From the NCBI GenBank assembly GCA_026122225.1, contig JANEZZ010002661.1, positions 372,001 to 436,000 of the forward strand: 64,000 nucleotides of DNA, given 5' to 3'. The DNA comes from Heloderma charlesbogerti (lineage: Eukaryota; Chordata; Lepidosauria; Squamata; Helodermatidae). Both the position numbers and the translations under genes were made by a program. The notes under the pieces are model-generated. The model searched no databases. It was not told the origin of the DNA and saw only the letters and a list, made by a program, of their open reading frames with translations. Of this stretch, positions 55,289 to 64,000 are shown one piece after another; position 1 is the stretch's first letter, and the number at the start of each line of letters is the position of its first letter.

Positions 55289-55480
55289 TTTATTTATTTA
55301 TTTATTTGATTTTTAATGCTATTCTTCCTCCAAGGAGTTCAGGACCATGCATGTAATCCTTCTTTTATCCTCACAATAACCCTGTGCAAACGCACAGAAT
55401 GAATAACTGGCCCAAGGTCACCCAATAAGCTTCATGACGAGCAAGGATTTGAACCCAGGTCTCCCTAGTCATTTCACATC
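55289..55480 (-). repeat. tRNA-derived SINE, L2-tailed
   Basis: On plus the copy starts with a (TTTA)n run (tail, minus strand), then TCCTCACAATAACCCTGTGC, GGCCCAAGGTCACCCAATAA and a B-box complement GATTTGAACCCAGG (about 55446-55459). Similar to the better copy at 57887-58164. Confidence 0.7.
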
Positions 55481-55484
55481 ATGA

Positions 55485-55911
55485 CCAGGTTCACACATAA
55501 CAACAGCCCATGGATTAAACAACTCATGGACTGTCAGGGGCAAGAGGGAGAGAGTGGGTGAATTGCCTGCAGTGTGCTCACTATTTCTGCTTTACTCCAC
55601 AATCAACTCTTTTGTAGGTTGTGGGGTATGATGTCTGAGCCTGGACCTTTGAGTAGCTTAGGGGTTACACTATCCAGAGGTTAAGCCAACAACAAACCAT
55701 GAGTTAACTGCTGGGTTGTTTAGCCCCCAAACAATGCAGTGGTCTGGGTTCAGACATCATGCTCCACACCCTACGATGGAGCCAATCATGGATTGTGGAG
55801 TAAAAGTGCAAGTGGTGGGTGTGCAGGAGGCAGCTCACTCACTCTCTCCTGCTTGTGCATGACAACCCATGGGTTGTTTAACTGATGGGCTGTCGCTATG
55901 TGTGAGCCAGG
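55485..55911. mobile_element. Foldback element (CCAGGTTCACAC ends)
   Basis: CCAGGTTCACACATAACAAC at the left pairs with GTCGCTATGTGTGAGCCAGG at the right, and the stem goes on: GCCCATGGATTAAACAACTC with TTGTTTAACTGATGGGC. Deeper arms include TACTCCACAATC with GATTGTGGAGTA and GATGTCTGAGCCTGG with GGGTTCAGACATC. Same design as 11407-12013 and 27262-27611. It abuts the SINE at its left. Confidence 0.75.
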
Positions 55912-56918
55912 TTAATCTATGTGAAATGCTTCAAACACTTCAAGTGAACTATATAAATGTTAGGTATCATTATTATACCAGTGCCAGCAGCAGAAACAAA
56001 GAACAGGCTTTTCAACATCCCTTTTTCACATGTTCCTAAAAGGTCTACTGGAAACAGAAATGTGATTTTTTTTTTAGCTGCCTTCACTGAAATGTTACAG
56101 AGAGACAAAGGACACCATATGCCACAGACAGATCATACTTGAACTCCTGTTATTGTCCCCAGTTACTGGTCACCTCTCTGCTTTTATTTATTTATTGAAT
56201 TATCTATGAGGTACCTTCTTTAAAACCACCTTTAAAAAAACAAAGCTTGGGGTTTGCTTCATTAATGTCAACACATAATTGAATTTAGGGAATAACAGAA
56301 CAGTCTTTAAGGGGAAAAGATTTTTTTTTAAGAACATATGTTTTTCCTTCCCTAAAGTTGCTGCTAAAAACAACAACAACACATTGTCTTGGTCTAGAAT
56401 AGATTGTCTCTCCATATATTTATTGAGTTGCCTTCCCTGGTGAATTGAATAATTCTCTGTCTGCCCTTAAACAAATGAACTGTGTCAACTCCTCCATGAA
56501 GGCTGAAACACTATGATAGGTTCTGTCAGTTCTGTCCCCCTAAATCTCGTCTTAAATTTCTCTTCCTTCCCCCCTCTCATCTGTTGGATTGTTTCCCTTG
56601 AAAAAACACCCTCACTCCCATAAGTGTCCATTGAAAGAAATAAGTATCTAGTGAAAAAACACTACTCTGTGCAAATGGTTGTGAGAAACATTCATAGAGT
56701 TCAATATTAACTGGCAACCATCACCTCAATCTTGGCCCTAGGAAGGGGCACTTCATCTCTCCATCTTGTCACTGGCCAAGCTCTGCTGTTGTCTTCCATT
56801 ACATTTGGCTAATTCATGTGGGTCCATATCTATGATGGTTTTATTGTCCCAACCCACATACTTTATATCTTCTCTTTCGCATGCTAAAGTGATGTGCTGG
56901 TAAAGTGATGCGATGTAC
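55912..56918. other. Unannotated sequence
   Basis: About 1 kb, no gene or repeat family recognised. Confidence 0.35.
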
Positions 56919-56926
56919 ACCATCAC

Positions 56927-57356
56927 TAGGGATGTCGAAGAAATCCTCAATGGAATCAAATGAGTTTGGATTTCTATGAATCTGACCAGCAGATTCCACA
57001 GCAGACTAGCTTTTCCCAAGTCACATGGAGCAACCGTTGTGGACTGTTTTTTTAAAAAACTTTCCAGAATGTTACGCAAATTTAGTCATAATAAAATACA
57101 TAAAATGAAAAAACACCAGCTGGAAACGTGCATTTTCCCCATAGGCTAAAGCATGAAAATGTGCATGGAGAGTGCACATTGGGGTGGGGGGGATTTGCAA
57201 ATTTTTGCAAGTGTGAATTTTCGCAAATGCAAATTTGTGCAAATTCAAAAACTGGAAAAAATCTGATTCCGTCAATGAGTGGAAGATGGAACGAAAGGCA
57301 TCTGACAATCCACAAAATGCAGAAGGAATGGATTTTACAAAATCCATACATCCCTA
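56927..57356. mobile_element. Non-autonomous hAT-type element with TAGGGATGT ends, non-palindromic body
   Basis: The ends TAGGGATGTCG and TACATCCCTA with a perfect 8-bp duplication ACCATCAC (56919-56926 and 57357-57364). The body is AT-rich, with phrases such as TTTTGCAAG, TTCGCAAATGC and AATTTGTGCAAATTC, and has none of the TACGTA palindromes of the other TAGGGATGT elements, so it is another family sharing only the termini. Confidence 0.85.
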
Positions 57357-57364
57357 ACCATCAC

Positions 57365-57886
57365 ATCACTTTAGAAAGCTAAATAGAAGATGCAAAGTAT
57401 GTTCTAATGTGACTCTTAGAACATGGTGGGGAGAAATGAGGAATTGTTTTTATTAAAGTTCAGCAGATTATATTTATTGCTGGGATTAGCTATACTGGTG
57501 GTAGAACTTTGTGGTGACCGGGCTTCTTTACTGAGTTGGAACTGGTCAGTGGAGTTATGACAGCTGGAAGTTGATGGGAAAAGGATGTGTGCTGGGTTAT
57601 TTGACTTGGCTTTGGAAGACTGTGAATTGTTGCAACTGTTACATAATAAGAAAAATACATGCTTCTGCTCCTTTCTAGTGCCTAGAGGAAGCGCTAAATC
57701 CCTGTTGCACAAGTGGTGGGTGCTGCTTGTGGAACACAATTGGCAGTGGCCCCTGCTTGCGTAATGGCCTGCTTGCATACTGTCCTTTATTTTTAAAGAG
57801 GGATAGGAGGTGAAATCACCCCTGTCCTCCTCCCGCCCTGCCTGGCTCTTGCCAGCAGGGCCATAGGATAGGCAGAGGGCTAGCTG
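57365..57886. other. Unannotated sequence
   Basis: No gene or repeat family recognised. Confidence 0.35.
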
Positions 57887-58164
57887 TTTTATTTATTTAT
57901 TTATTTATTTATTTATTGCTTGCTTGCTTGCTTGCTTGCATTTATATCCCGCCTTTTTTCCTCTTGCAAGGAACCCACTGCGGCTTACATTATCCTCCTC
58001 CTCCTCTCCCATTTATCCTCACAACAAGAACCCTGTGAGATGGGTTGGGCTGAGAGTGTGTGACTGGCCCAAAGTCACCCAGTCAGCTTCCATGGCCGAG
58101 TAGGGACTAGAACCCGGATCTCTCAGCTCCTAGTCCAGCACTCTTGCCACTACACCACACTGGC
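57887..58164 (-). repeat. tRNA-derived SINE with L2-type tail (squamate type)
   Basis: On the minus strand: head GCCAGTGTGGTGTAGTGGCA, B-box GGGTTCTAGTCCC, body GGGTGACTTTGGGCCAGTCA and CATCTCACAGGGTTCTTGTT, then GAGGAGGAGGAGG, GCCGCAGTGGGTTCC and AGGCGGGATATAAATGC, ending in CAAGC and TAAA repeats (plus: (TTTA)n(TTGC)n at 57887-57937). The GCGGGATATAAATAAA-like tail is shared with L2 LINEs, which probably mobilised it. Confidence 0.88.
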
Positions 58165-59834
58165 ATTTAAGTAAAGTGACAGAACAATCCCTAGGACTGT
58201 TCTCTTAAACTAATTGTTTAACTGACTAAATTTTACAGCCCTAATCCCAACTAAACAAGAAACACAGAAATAACCTTTTTGAGACTCTAGTGAAGTACCT
58301 TAAAATGTGAGAACAGAGTAGTTATTAATAAGAACAACAACAACAACAACAACAATGCACCTTTGGTCCATTTTTTATTGGTTGGCAACCTTTGTTCTAC
58401 TTGCACACTGAGTCCCTTCCACAAATACCTATTGAACAGGACAGGTCATTCCTGCTAGAGCCCGCAATCATCTACAGCCCTACTGCAAGAGGAGTAAAAT
58501 AAGGATCAGCTTAAAACTATGTGAACAGAAAAACAAACACACTTCAAGGTGGAAGGGAAACAGGGAATATGAGAAAAACAGTCAAGCTATAAGTCAAGCT
58601 ATTAACCCTAAATAGGTTTTCAATATGTTAAACATTGTGAAGTACTATATAGTACCCACAAAAACTCTGTTGATAAAATGATATTGTGCCCTTTGTGAAG
58701 GACAGACTTATTAGTATTCACTATAATGATATAGTTCCTTATGTTTTGGCATGGTGACTGGGGAGAGAGGGAGGGATGCTTCTCAGCAAAGTAAATGAAT
58801 TATTTCAACAAGATTCTAAAACTGATTCTCATTTCCCCCAAGAAGCCTTTTTAGATGAGTAATCCGGCCATTTCATATGTATGCCCATTGTGAAAGCCTG
58901 CGTCATTCCCCCTTTTTCAGCATCACAGCTTCACAAGTGCAAATACCTATTTATACCCCTGCTAAGAAGCAGATCTATATGCTGACTGCAGCTCTTCTTC
59001 ACATCCTCACTTCCAAGGCAATTGTCTCAGTTTTACTTTTTTCCCTTATTCTTATTTGGCGGTGGCGGTGGGGGAGGGGAGGCAGTTCTTCTAATCAAAG
59101 TAAATGTTAAATGAAGGCAGACTGTCCAGTCATTATAACTGGGCTTACCAGTTGCAGTTATGAATCAGAGCTCTACTGTACTTGGCTTGTACAAACACCC
59201 ATCAGAAGCTTATTAAAATTAAGTAGTAGTAGTAGAAGTAGTATTTCAACAGTTTCAATCAACTGTTTAGGATGCAATCCTATGGCGATGCCCAAGTCTC
59301 CGAACTTGGAGACTTACGGGTATCCTATGCACAGTGGGAGGAGGGGCTGAGGCAATCTTCACCTCTTGCTCCTCCCACTCTGCATTTTGGCTTGACAGGC
59401 TTTTTGGCTTGTCTAGCTGGAGCGTGTTGGAGTGGTAGGAAAGGAGGCTGGGGAGGCCTTGGGATATATAGTATCTCCGTTTCCCCAGTCCCCTCCATGC
59501 CCACCAGCACACCCCTTTACCCCCTCTCTGAAGTCGCCTTTGCGACCCCAGAGAGGCAGCCAGCCTCTGTGGGGAGCGCCGCAGACTCCTGGATCCACGG
59601 TTGGAGAGCTGTCTCTGACCTTGGATTCAGGAATCCAGATTATCCTCTGGATTAGACTCTGTTTAGGGGCCATAGGATTGCTTCCTCCATTTATTATTCT
59701 TTCAAAAGAAGTCATGAGAGGGCATTAACCCCCCTGTTAAATTACTTACAAGCTCTAATATGTCAACATACAGAAATTCAGGGGACGCTCAAAAGATCAG
59801 TTACTCCTTAATGCACATTAATCACAGCATATGG
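58165..59834. other. Unannotated sequence
   Basis: About 1.7 kb. A (CAA)n run lies at about 58335-58355 and a (TAG)n(AAG) run at 59223-59240. The GC-richer part 59280-59660 has open frames on both strands but no recognisable protein and no splice context. Confidence 0.35.
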
Positions 59835-60510
59835 CTACAGTGATCCAAGCCTTAATCACCTTTTGCTTAGATTACTGTAACATGCTCTATGTGGGGCTAC
59901 CCTTGAAGAGTGTTTGGAAACTACAGCTAGTGCAAAACATAGCGACAAGATTGCCATCTGACGTGTATTTTACAGGTTACAGAACACAGATCTTGGCTCA
60001 GCTTCACTGGCTTCCAGTTTGTTTACAAGCCCAATTCAAGGTGCTGGTTCTTACCTATAAAGCCCTAACTGGTTTGGGGTCTGGATATCTGAAAGACCAC
60101 CTCCTACCATATGAACCTGCCCATAATTTGCAGTCATCATCAGAGGCCCTGTTATGTATCCCACCACCTAGAGCGGTTAAGGTGGTAGCAATTATATTTG
60201 TAGGTATTTGAGATAGGGCCCTTTCTGTAGCAGCATCCTAATTACAGAACTCCCTCCCAAAGGAGGTCAGACTAGCCTCCTCTTTATTATGCTTTAGACA
60301 CGCAGGGAAGACTTTTCCATTGACCTTTTAGTGGTTTCTAATGTTGCTTTCTGATTTTATTGTGATGAATGTTTCAGCTCCCATTTTTATTTTATTATGA
60401 TGATGTATTAGTTTTATTTTGTTTTAAACTGAATTTTGGATTTTGCCTTGAGCACCTTGTGGGCGGAGGGGTGATTCATAAATAGGTAAAATAAATAAAT
60501 AACAAATAGA
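59835..60510 (+). mobile_element. 3' part of an L2-type LINE
   Basis: The plus-strand frame 59831-60211 ends the L2 protein: FCLDYCNMLYVGLPLKSVWK, LQLVQNIATRL, AQLHWLPVCLQAQFKVLVLT, YKALTGLGSGYLKDHLLPYE. The 3' UTR follows with GAGCACCTTGTGGGCGG and the tail ATAAATAGGTAAAATAAATA. 5'-truncated, with decay downstream of 60211. Confidence 0.87.
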
Positions 60511-61088
60511 TAACAGAGTGATTAAACAGATGGACATTCTTCCATTACATTCTTCCATAGAATGGAGAAGTGATTTTAATTTGTGTTAATGGCTATAAGA
60601 AACTCCAGGTTCATTCAGAATTTTATTTTACTTTTTAAATAGGATTATGAGAACACCTCTATAAATATGCAATCAAAAAATGGAAAATATCCACTTTTAT
60701 AACAAAATAAAATGTTTTATCAGCCAATAACCAGCCTAAATATTTTATGAATGACTAACCTTTTTTTAAAAGAATATTTCAGAATGTACTGTAGCAGGCA
60801 AAAACAGTAATTTTGTTTATGAGCCTCTCAGAGATAGAACTACGCTGGAAATTAGCTTGCCTGTAACAGTAAAAATCTCTCTGCTTACATACAAATATCT
60901 AACAAATCTAACTTCCCAGTTTCCTAATTTGAGATTTGCCCACTCCTCCTTGCTTGTTCCATATATTGCCAAACAGTCAGATATCCCTCCTCAGGTGAAT
61001 AACTGACAGTAAAGAATTTTCCTTCATATGAATTGTTGCTATTTTATGATGAATTTCCTTTTTGCTCTTTTGTCTCCTAGAGAGGTGA
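60511..61088. other. Unannotated sequence
   Basis: AT-rich, no gene or repeat recognised. Confidence 0.35.
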
Positions 61089-61200
61089 GTTTGGTGGGTA
61101 CTTGAGACAGAGCCTTCTCTATAGCAGCACACCGATTAAGGAACTCACTCCAAAGGGAGGTTAGATTAGCTCCTTTTTATTATCTTTCAGATGGCTAGTG
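61089..61200 (+). mobile_element. Second short L2 fragment
   Basis: GGGTACTTGAGACAGAGCCT, TCTATAGCAGCACACCGATT and AGGAACTCACTCCAAAGGGA match the corresponding part of 60198-60300 word for word with scattered changes. It is an extra, separate copy of the same L2 segment. Confidence 0.7.
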
Positions 61201-61229
61201 AACACAAATGCCCTCACCCGGCGCCAGCT

Positions 61230-62110
61230 TGTCTGGCTAAAAGGGGGGGGCCATTGCGGGCGGGTGGGGTGACATGACGCAGGGGCCTTTGATTGGTGCA
61301 CCCCAGTGGCACCACCATGCAAGGAGGGGCAGGCTGAGTTGCCTTAAACTCAGCCCCCTTCTCAAACTCAGCTCTCTGGCTCAACGCAGCTAGGCAGAAC
61401 TACAGCTCCGCCAGAACGAAGGACACCGGCCTGCTGGAGACCGGTGTCGTCGCCCACGCTGAGGGCCCCGGCTCTTGAGGCTGCAGTGCGCCCGCCCCCT
61501 CCGTTCTCCTCGGTCACGACGAGGGACTCTGGCCTGCTGGAGAACGGCTTCGTCCTCGTTCCAGCCGCCTGGACCCAGCGTGCTTCTGCGCGCCAAAATC
61601 TTCGCTTGGTGATACTGGTCGCCTCCCTCCCTCCTTCGCCGGCTCCTTTCCTCTCGCCCGCCCGCCCGTCCGCTCGGTCTCCTCGTGTACTCGCTCTCCT
61701 GCCCGCTCGCCCGCCCGCCCGCGTGCTCGCTCAACCTGCCCGCCCGCTCGAGCGCCCTGCCCGCACGCACGCCCGCCCAACCCGCCAGCTCTCTCGCTCA
61801 CGCTGCCCGCACTCCCACCCGCTTGCCTGACCGGCCTACGGCCGCCGGGCCGGGCCTGTCTACCAGGCCGCCGGCCTTGCCGGCCTCTTCCTCCTCGCCT
61901 TGCCGGCCTCCCTGAGGTGTTGCTCCTGGCGGGAGGCGTTGGCGGGCGGGTGAACGCGGCGCTGGTGTTTGCCAGCGGCAGCGCTCCAAGCGACGGTCTG
62001 ACTCCCCCCCCCACTGGTCAGCCAAGCCTGCCTGTTGGAGGGGCGCCTGGCTGCTGAGCCGAGTCGGGGCGTGTATATCACAGCCCGATTGGTCGCCTCC
62101 CATGGGCTTG
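61230..62110. other. CpG-rich block
   Basis: Sharp rise in GC and CpG with CCCGCCCGCCCG runs (61660-61830) and two related ~30-nt phrases, CCGGCCTGCTGGAGACCGGT (about 61427) and TGGCCTGCTGGAGAACGGCT (about 61530). No TATA box, open frame or splice site supports a gene. It could be the 5' UTR or promoter of the retroelement whose frame begins at 63216, or a CpG island. Confidence 0.45.
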
Positions 62111-62132
62111 GGACGTCTCCCCCTCCCACCCA

Positions 62133-62162
62133 ATAAATAATAATAATAATAATAATAATAAA
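62133..62162. repeat. (AAT)n microsatellite
   Basis: About 8 AAT units directly before the SINE at 62165; a similar run (about 62387-62406) follows the SINE. Confidence 0.93.
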
Positions 62163-62164
62163 AT

Positions 62165-62372
62165 AGGAAGAGCTGAGGCTCAGTGGTAGAGCACATGCTT
62201 GGCATGAGGAAGGCCCCAGGTTTAATCCCCAGTGTCTCCAGGTAGGGCTACGAAAGAATCCTGCCTGAAACTTTGGAGATCTGCTTCTGCCAGTCAGTGT
62301 CAACAATTCTGTGCTAGATGGACCCAGGGTCTGACTCAGTATAAGGCAGCTTCCTATGTTCGTATGAAAAGA
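62165..62372 (+). repeat. tRNA-derived SINE (squamate type)
   Basis: A-box GGCTCAGTGG at 62177-62186, B-box GGTTTAATCCC at 62219-62229 (one base off the consensus GGTTCRANTCC), then the body CAGGTAGGGCTACGAAAGAA and CTAGATGGACCCAGGGTCTG, ending AGGCAGCTTCCTATGTTCG. The same SINE is on the minus strand at 23326-23522. AAT repeats on both sides suggest insertion into, or duplication of, a microsatellite target. Confidence 0.9.
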
Positions 62373-62721
62373 AAGCTTTAATTAAATAAATAATAATAAT
62401 AATAATAAAAAAATTCATTAAATTACGATTATTAAATATTTAATTAATAAAATTGCGTAACAGCAGCGACTGCCTGTTTGGCGCCTCCCGTGACAGGGTG
62501 CCCTCGGCTGTGGGCGCCCATGCTCAAACGCAGCTCCATCACCTTTGGCCCCTGGCTGCGCCTCTTGAAAATCTGATTTTCTATCTAAACAGTAGTGCAG
62601 CGCTCCCATCTTCATCCCCAGGCCTCTCTGTCTCGGTCTGGAACTCTTACCCACAGATCTTAAGACTGTGGGGTGGCTGCCTATTGTGGGGTGCCCAGTG
62701 GCTTTATTAACTCTTTGATGG

Positions 62722-63186
62722 TGTCAAGAGCTCCTTAGAGGACCCTCTCAGTCTAACCCAGTAGCCAAGTCCAGACATAGACAAAGGGATTCTTTTCAAA
62801 GATTTATTCTTCCTTTGCAACTTAACAACTCTACAGGTATCAACTAGATCTGAGCAGCAGCATTCCTATGCCCTAAGTTGGAACAGTTGGTCCCCGTTTG
62901 AAAAGCAATTACTGGCAGACCCCTGAATATAAGGACTAGGGAGAATCCCTCCCCTTTTCCCTTGGATCCTCGGGGCGCAGCTGTTGAGTGCGCACCTTCA
63001 CTAAGTCTGCTATCTGTGCTCGGTCACTCCCTTGACTGCTAACTAAAACTAGGAATGTGGGGGGGAGGAAACTCCGTCAGCTGTTGGTCCTGGGAAAGAG
63101 GAGTGCGCTCCTCTCCCAGGAGCGACTGCTCTTCCTCAGCATTAGAACTACTCTGGGATTCTATGGACTCAGTGTCCACCGTGACA
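62722..63186 (-). mobile_element. Solo LTR related to the Gypsy LTR
   Basis: 465 bp. On the minus strand it starts TGTCACGGTGGACACTGAGT and its next stretch matches the start of the Gypsy LTR at 15878 (CATAGAATCCCAGAG, GTTCTAATGCTGAGGAAGAG); it ends CTCTTGACA. The five bases at each side (GATGG at 62717-62721, GATAG at 63187-63191) differ by one transition, an expected 5-bp Gypsy target duplication. No internal region remains. Confidence 0.85.
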
Positions 63187-63215
63187 GATAGCTTGCGTAA
63201 TTCACCTCCTGCATC

Positions 63216-64000
63216 ATGCCTCCTAAGAAGGGCCAGGGTGGTAAGAAAGGGAATGGGAGGGCCCCGCCCCCCCCTCCACAAAGTCCGCTGCCAAGGCCCG
63301 ATTCTGACTCTGATGTGGACGCAGACCTGGTACTGGCATCAATTTTTTCTCGTTTGGAAGCTGCTGAGCGTTCCTTGGGGATCCCTCCTCCTCCCCTGGC
63401 CAGGCACAAAAAATCCTCAGTGGTCCAGCACAAGCGAACACGACAGCAGACCCAACGCTCGTTGCTCCTTTCTATTTCAGATCGCCTGGACGCTATTGAG
63501 GCATCCACCTCCTCTTCATCGGCTCTTCCAGAAGGCTCACCGCCTTCAGCAGAGCTCCTCCCTTCTGCTGCCTCATCTTCCCTGGGCGCACAAGCAACAA
63601 CCTCGGTTTTTTCCAGCTGGGGATCAGAGTGTGCCCACGATTGGTACAGCTCGTCTCTGGGTTCAGGGCACCCGGACGCCATTGAGGCCTCCATCTCGCC
63701 TTCGCAGGTTCACCATGGCAGCACCCCACCACTGTAGGCAGTCCACCTTCCTGCGGCATCTCCATCAGCAGTGATCCAAGCAACATCCTCCTCCTTGGGG
63801 TTTCGCCCAGGCGACACAGCACACCTGAAGGCGGTCCGCCCTCATGAGGCATCTCCATCAGAAGCAATGCAAGTGGTACTGCCTCCCTTGCTCCCGGGGA
63901 CCCAGACATGGCTGCCCTGGATATGGGTGAGATGACTGCACCTCACCCCAGTTGTTCAGACGGGTGACCCTTAGGGCTGTGGGGTTGCTGCCTTAGCTTA
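63216..64000 (+). pseudogene. Unidentified retroelement-like reading frame, start only
   Basis: From ATG at 63216 the frame reads MPPKKGQGGKKGNGRAPPPP, then an acidic PDSDSDVDADLVLASIFSRL and a repeated SDRLDAIEASTSSS-like phrase (again as HPDAIEASISPS), before a stop at 63735-63737. A basic, Lys/Gly-rich start, Pro/Ser-rich low complexity and internal repeats look like a Gag/ORF1 of a retroelement, but I recognise no catalytic motif. The 3' part (63740-64000) is shifted and repeats AGGCATCTCCATCAG phrases (about 63755 and 63847). It is truncated by the window end. It might equally be a host low-complexity protein; retroelement is favoured by the frame decay and setting. Confidence 0.4.

Noticed and set aside
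59267..59728. GC-richer overlapping frames on both strands
   Set aside because: No protein motif, no splice sites, and equal coding look on opposite strands.
61390..62014. Open frames rich in Arg, Ala and Pro on both strands
   Set aside because: They arise from GC-rich repeated CCCGCCCG text with no stops; no domain or start context.
62165..62240. Possible tRNA gene
   Set aside because: A and B boxes are present but no cloverleaf; the sequence continues into a SINE body repeated at 23326-23522.

Overview
This is eukaryotic, non-coding-rich DNA, most likely from a squamate reptile (lizard or snake). The evidence is the mix of elements: two BovB (RTE) LINEs, many L2-type LINE pieces, tRNA-derived SINEs of the kind seen in squamates, a chromodomain Gypsy element, a Tc1-like element and many short hAT/foldback elements. 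The only host coding sequence I can support is two neighbouring exons of cadherin-23 (CDH23) on the minus strand, at 32149-32298 (50 codons) and 28087-28245 (53 codons). They are joined by a phase-0 intron of 3903 bp and together encode part of the extracellular cadherin repeats, around EC4 and the EC4/EC5 linker. The rest of the window is therefore most simply read as CDH23 intron on both sides, though I cannot exclude other small exons.

Layout. 1-15 kb: a DD38E Tc1-like element (3.2-4.3 kb), three copies of a hAT-type non-autonomous family carrying palindromes (5.9, 7.7, 9.4 kb), an LTR-like segment (about 8.8-9.3 kb), a large foldback element (11.4-12.0 kb) and a foldback element with a second element nested in it (13.0-13.3 kb). 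15.9-21.4 kb: a decayed chromodomain Gypsy retrotransposon with both LTRs. 22-27.6 kb: SINEs, a tandem ~165-bp repeat split by a 5'-truncated BovB, and a foldback element. 28-33 kb: the two CDH23 exons, closely bracketed by a MIR-like SINE and a hAT-like element. 34-41 kb: hairpin elements, an L2 fragment split by a fourth palindrome-bearing hAT copy, and a solo LTR. 41-45 kb: a nearly full-length L2-type LINE with a foldback element after its tail. 47.7-50.9 kb: a full-length BovB with target duplication. 55-58 kb: SINEs, foldbacks and another TAGGGATGT-ended hAT element. 59.8-64 kb: L2 pieces, a CpG-rich block, a SINE, a solo LTR related to the Gypsy LTR, and the start of an unidentified retroelement-like reading frame.

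The most unusual item is the hAT-type family with TAGGGATGT ends and 8-bp target duplications. Two copies (7669-8626 and 38416-39223, in opposite orientation) carry the same ordered set of nested palindromes built on TACGTA cores, including a compound inverted repeat of about 230-260 bp. A third copy (5890-6455) is an internally deleted version, and a fourth (9375-9907) is a diverged relative. All transposase and reverse transcriptase genes seen here are broken by stops or frameshifts. All judgements are from reading the sequence; no database search was run.
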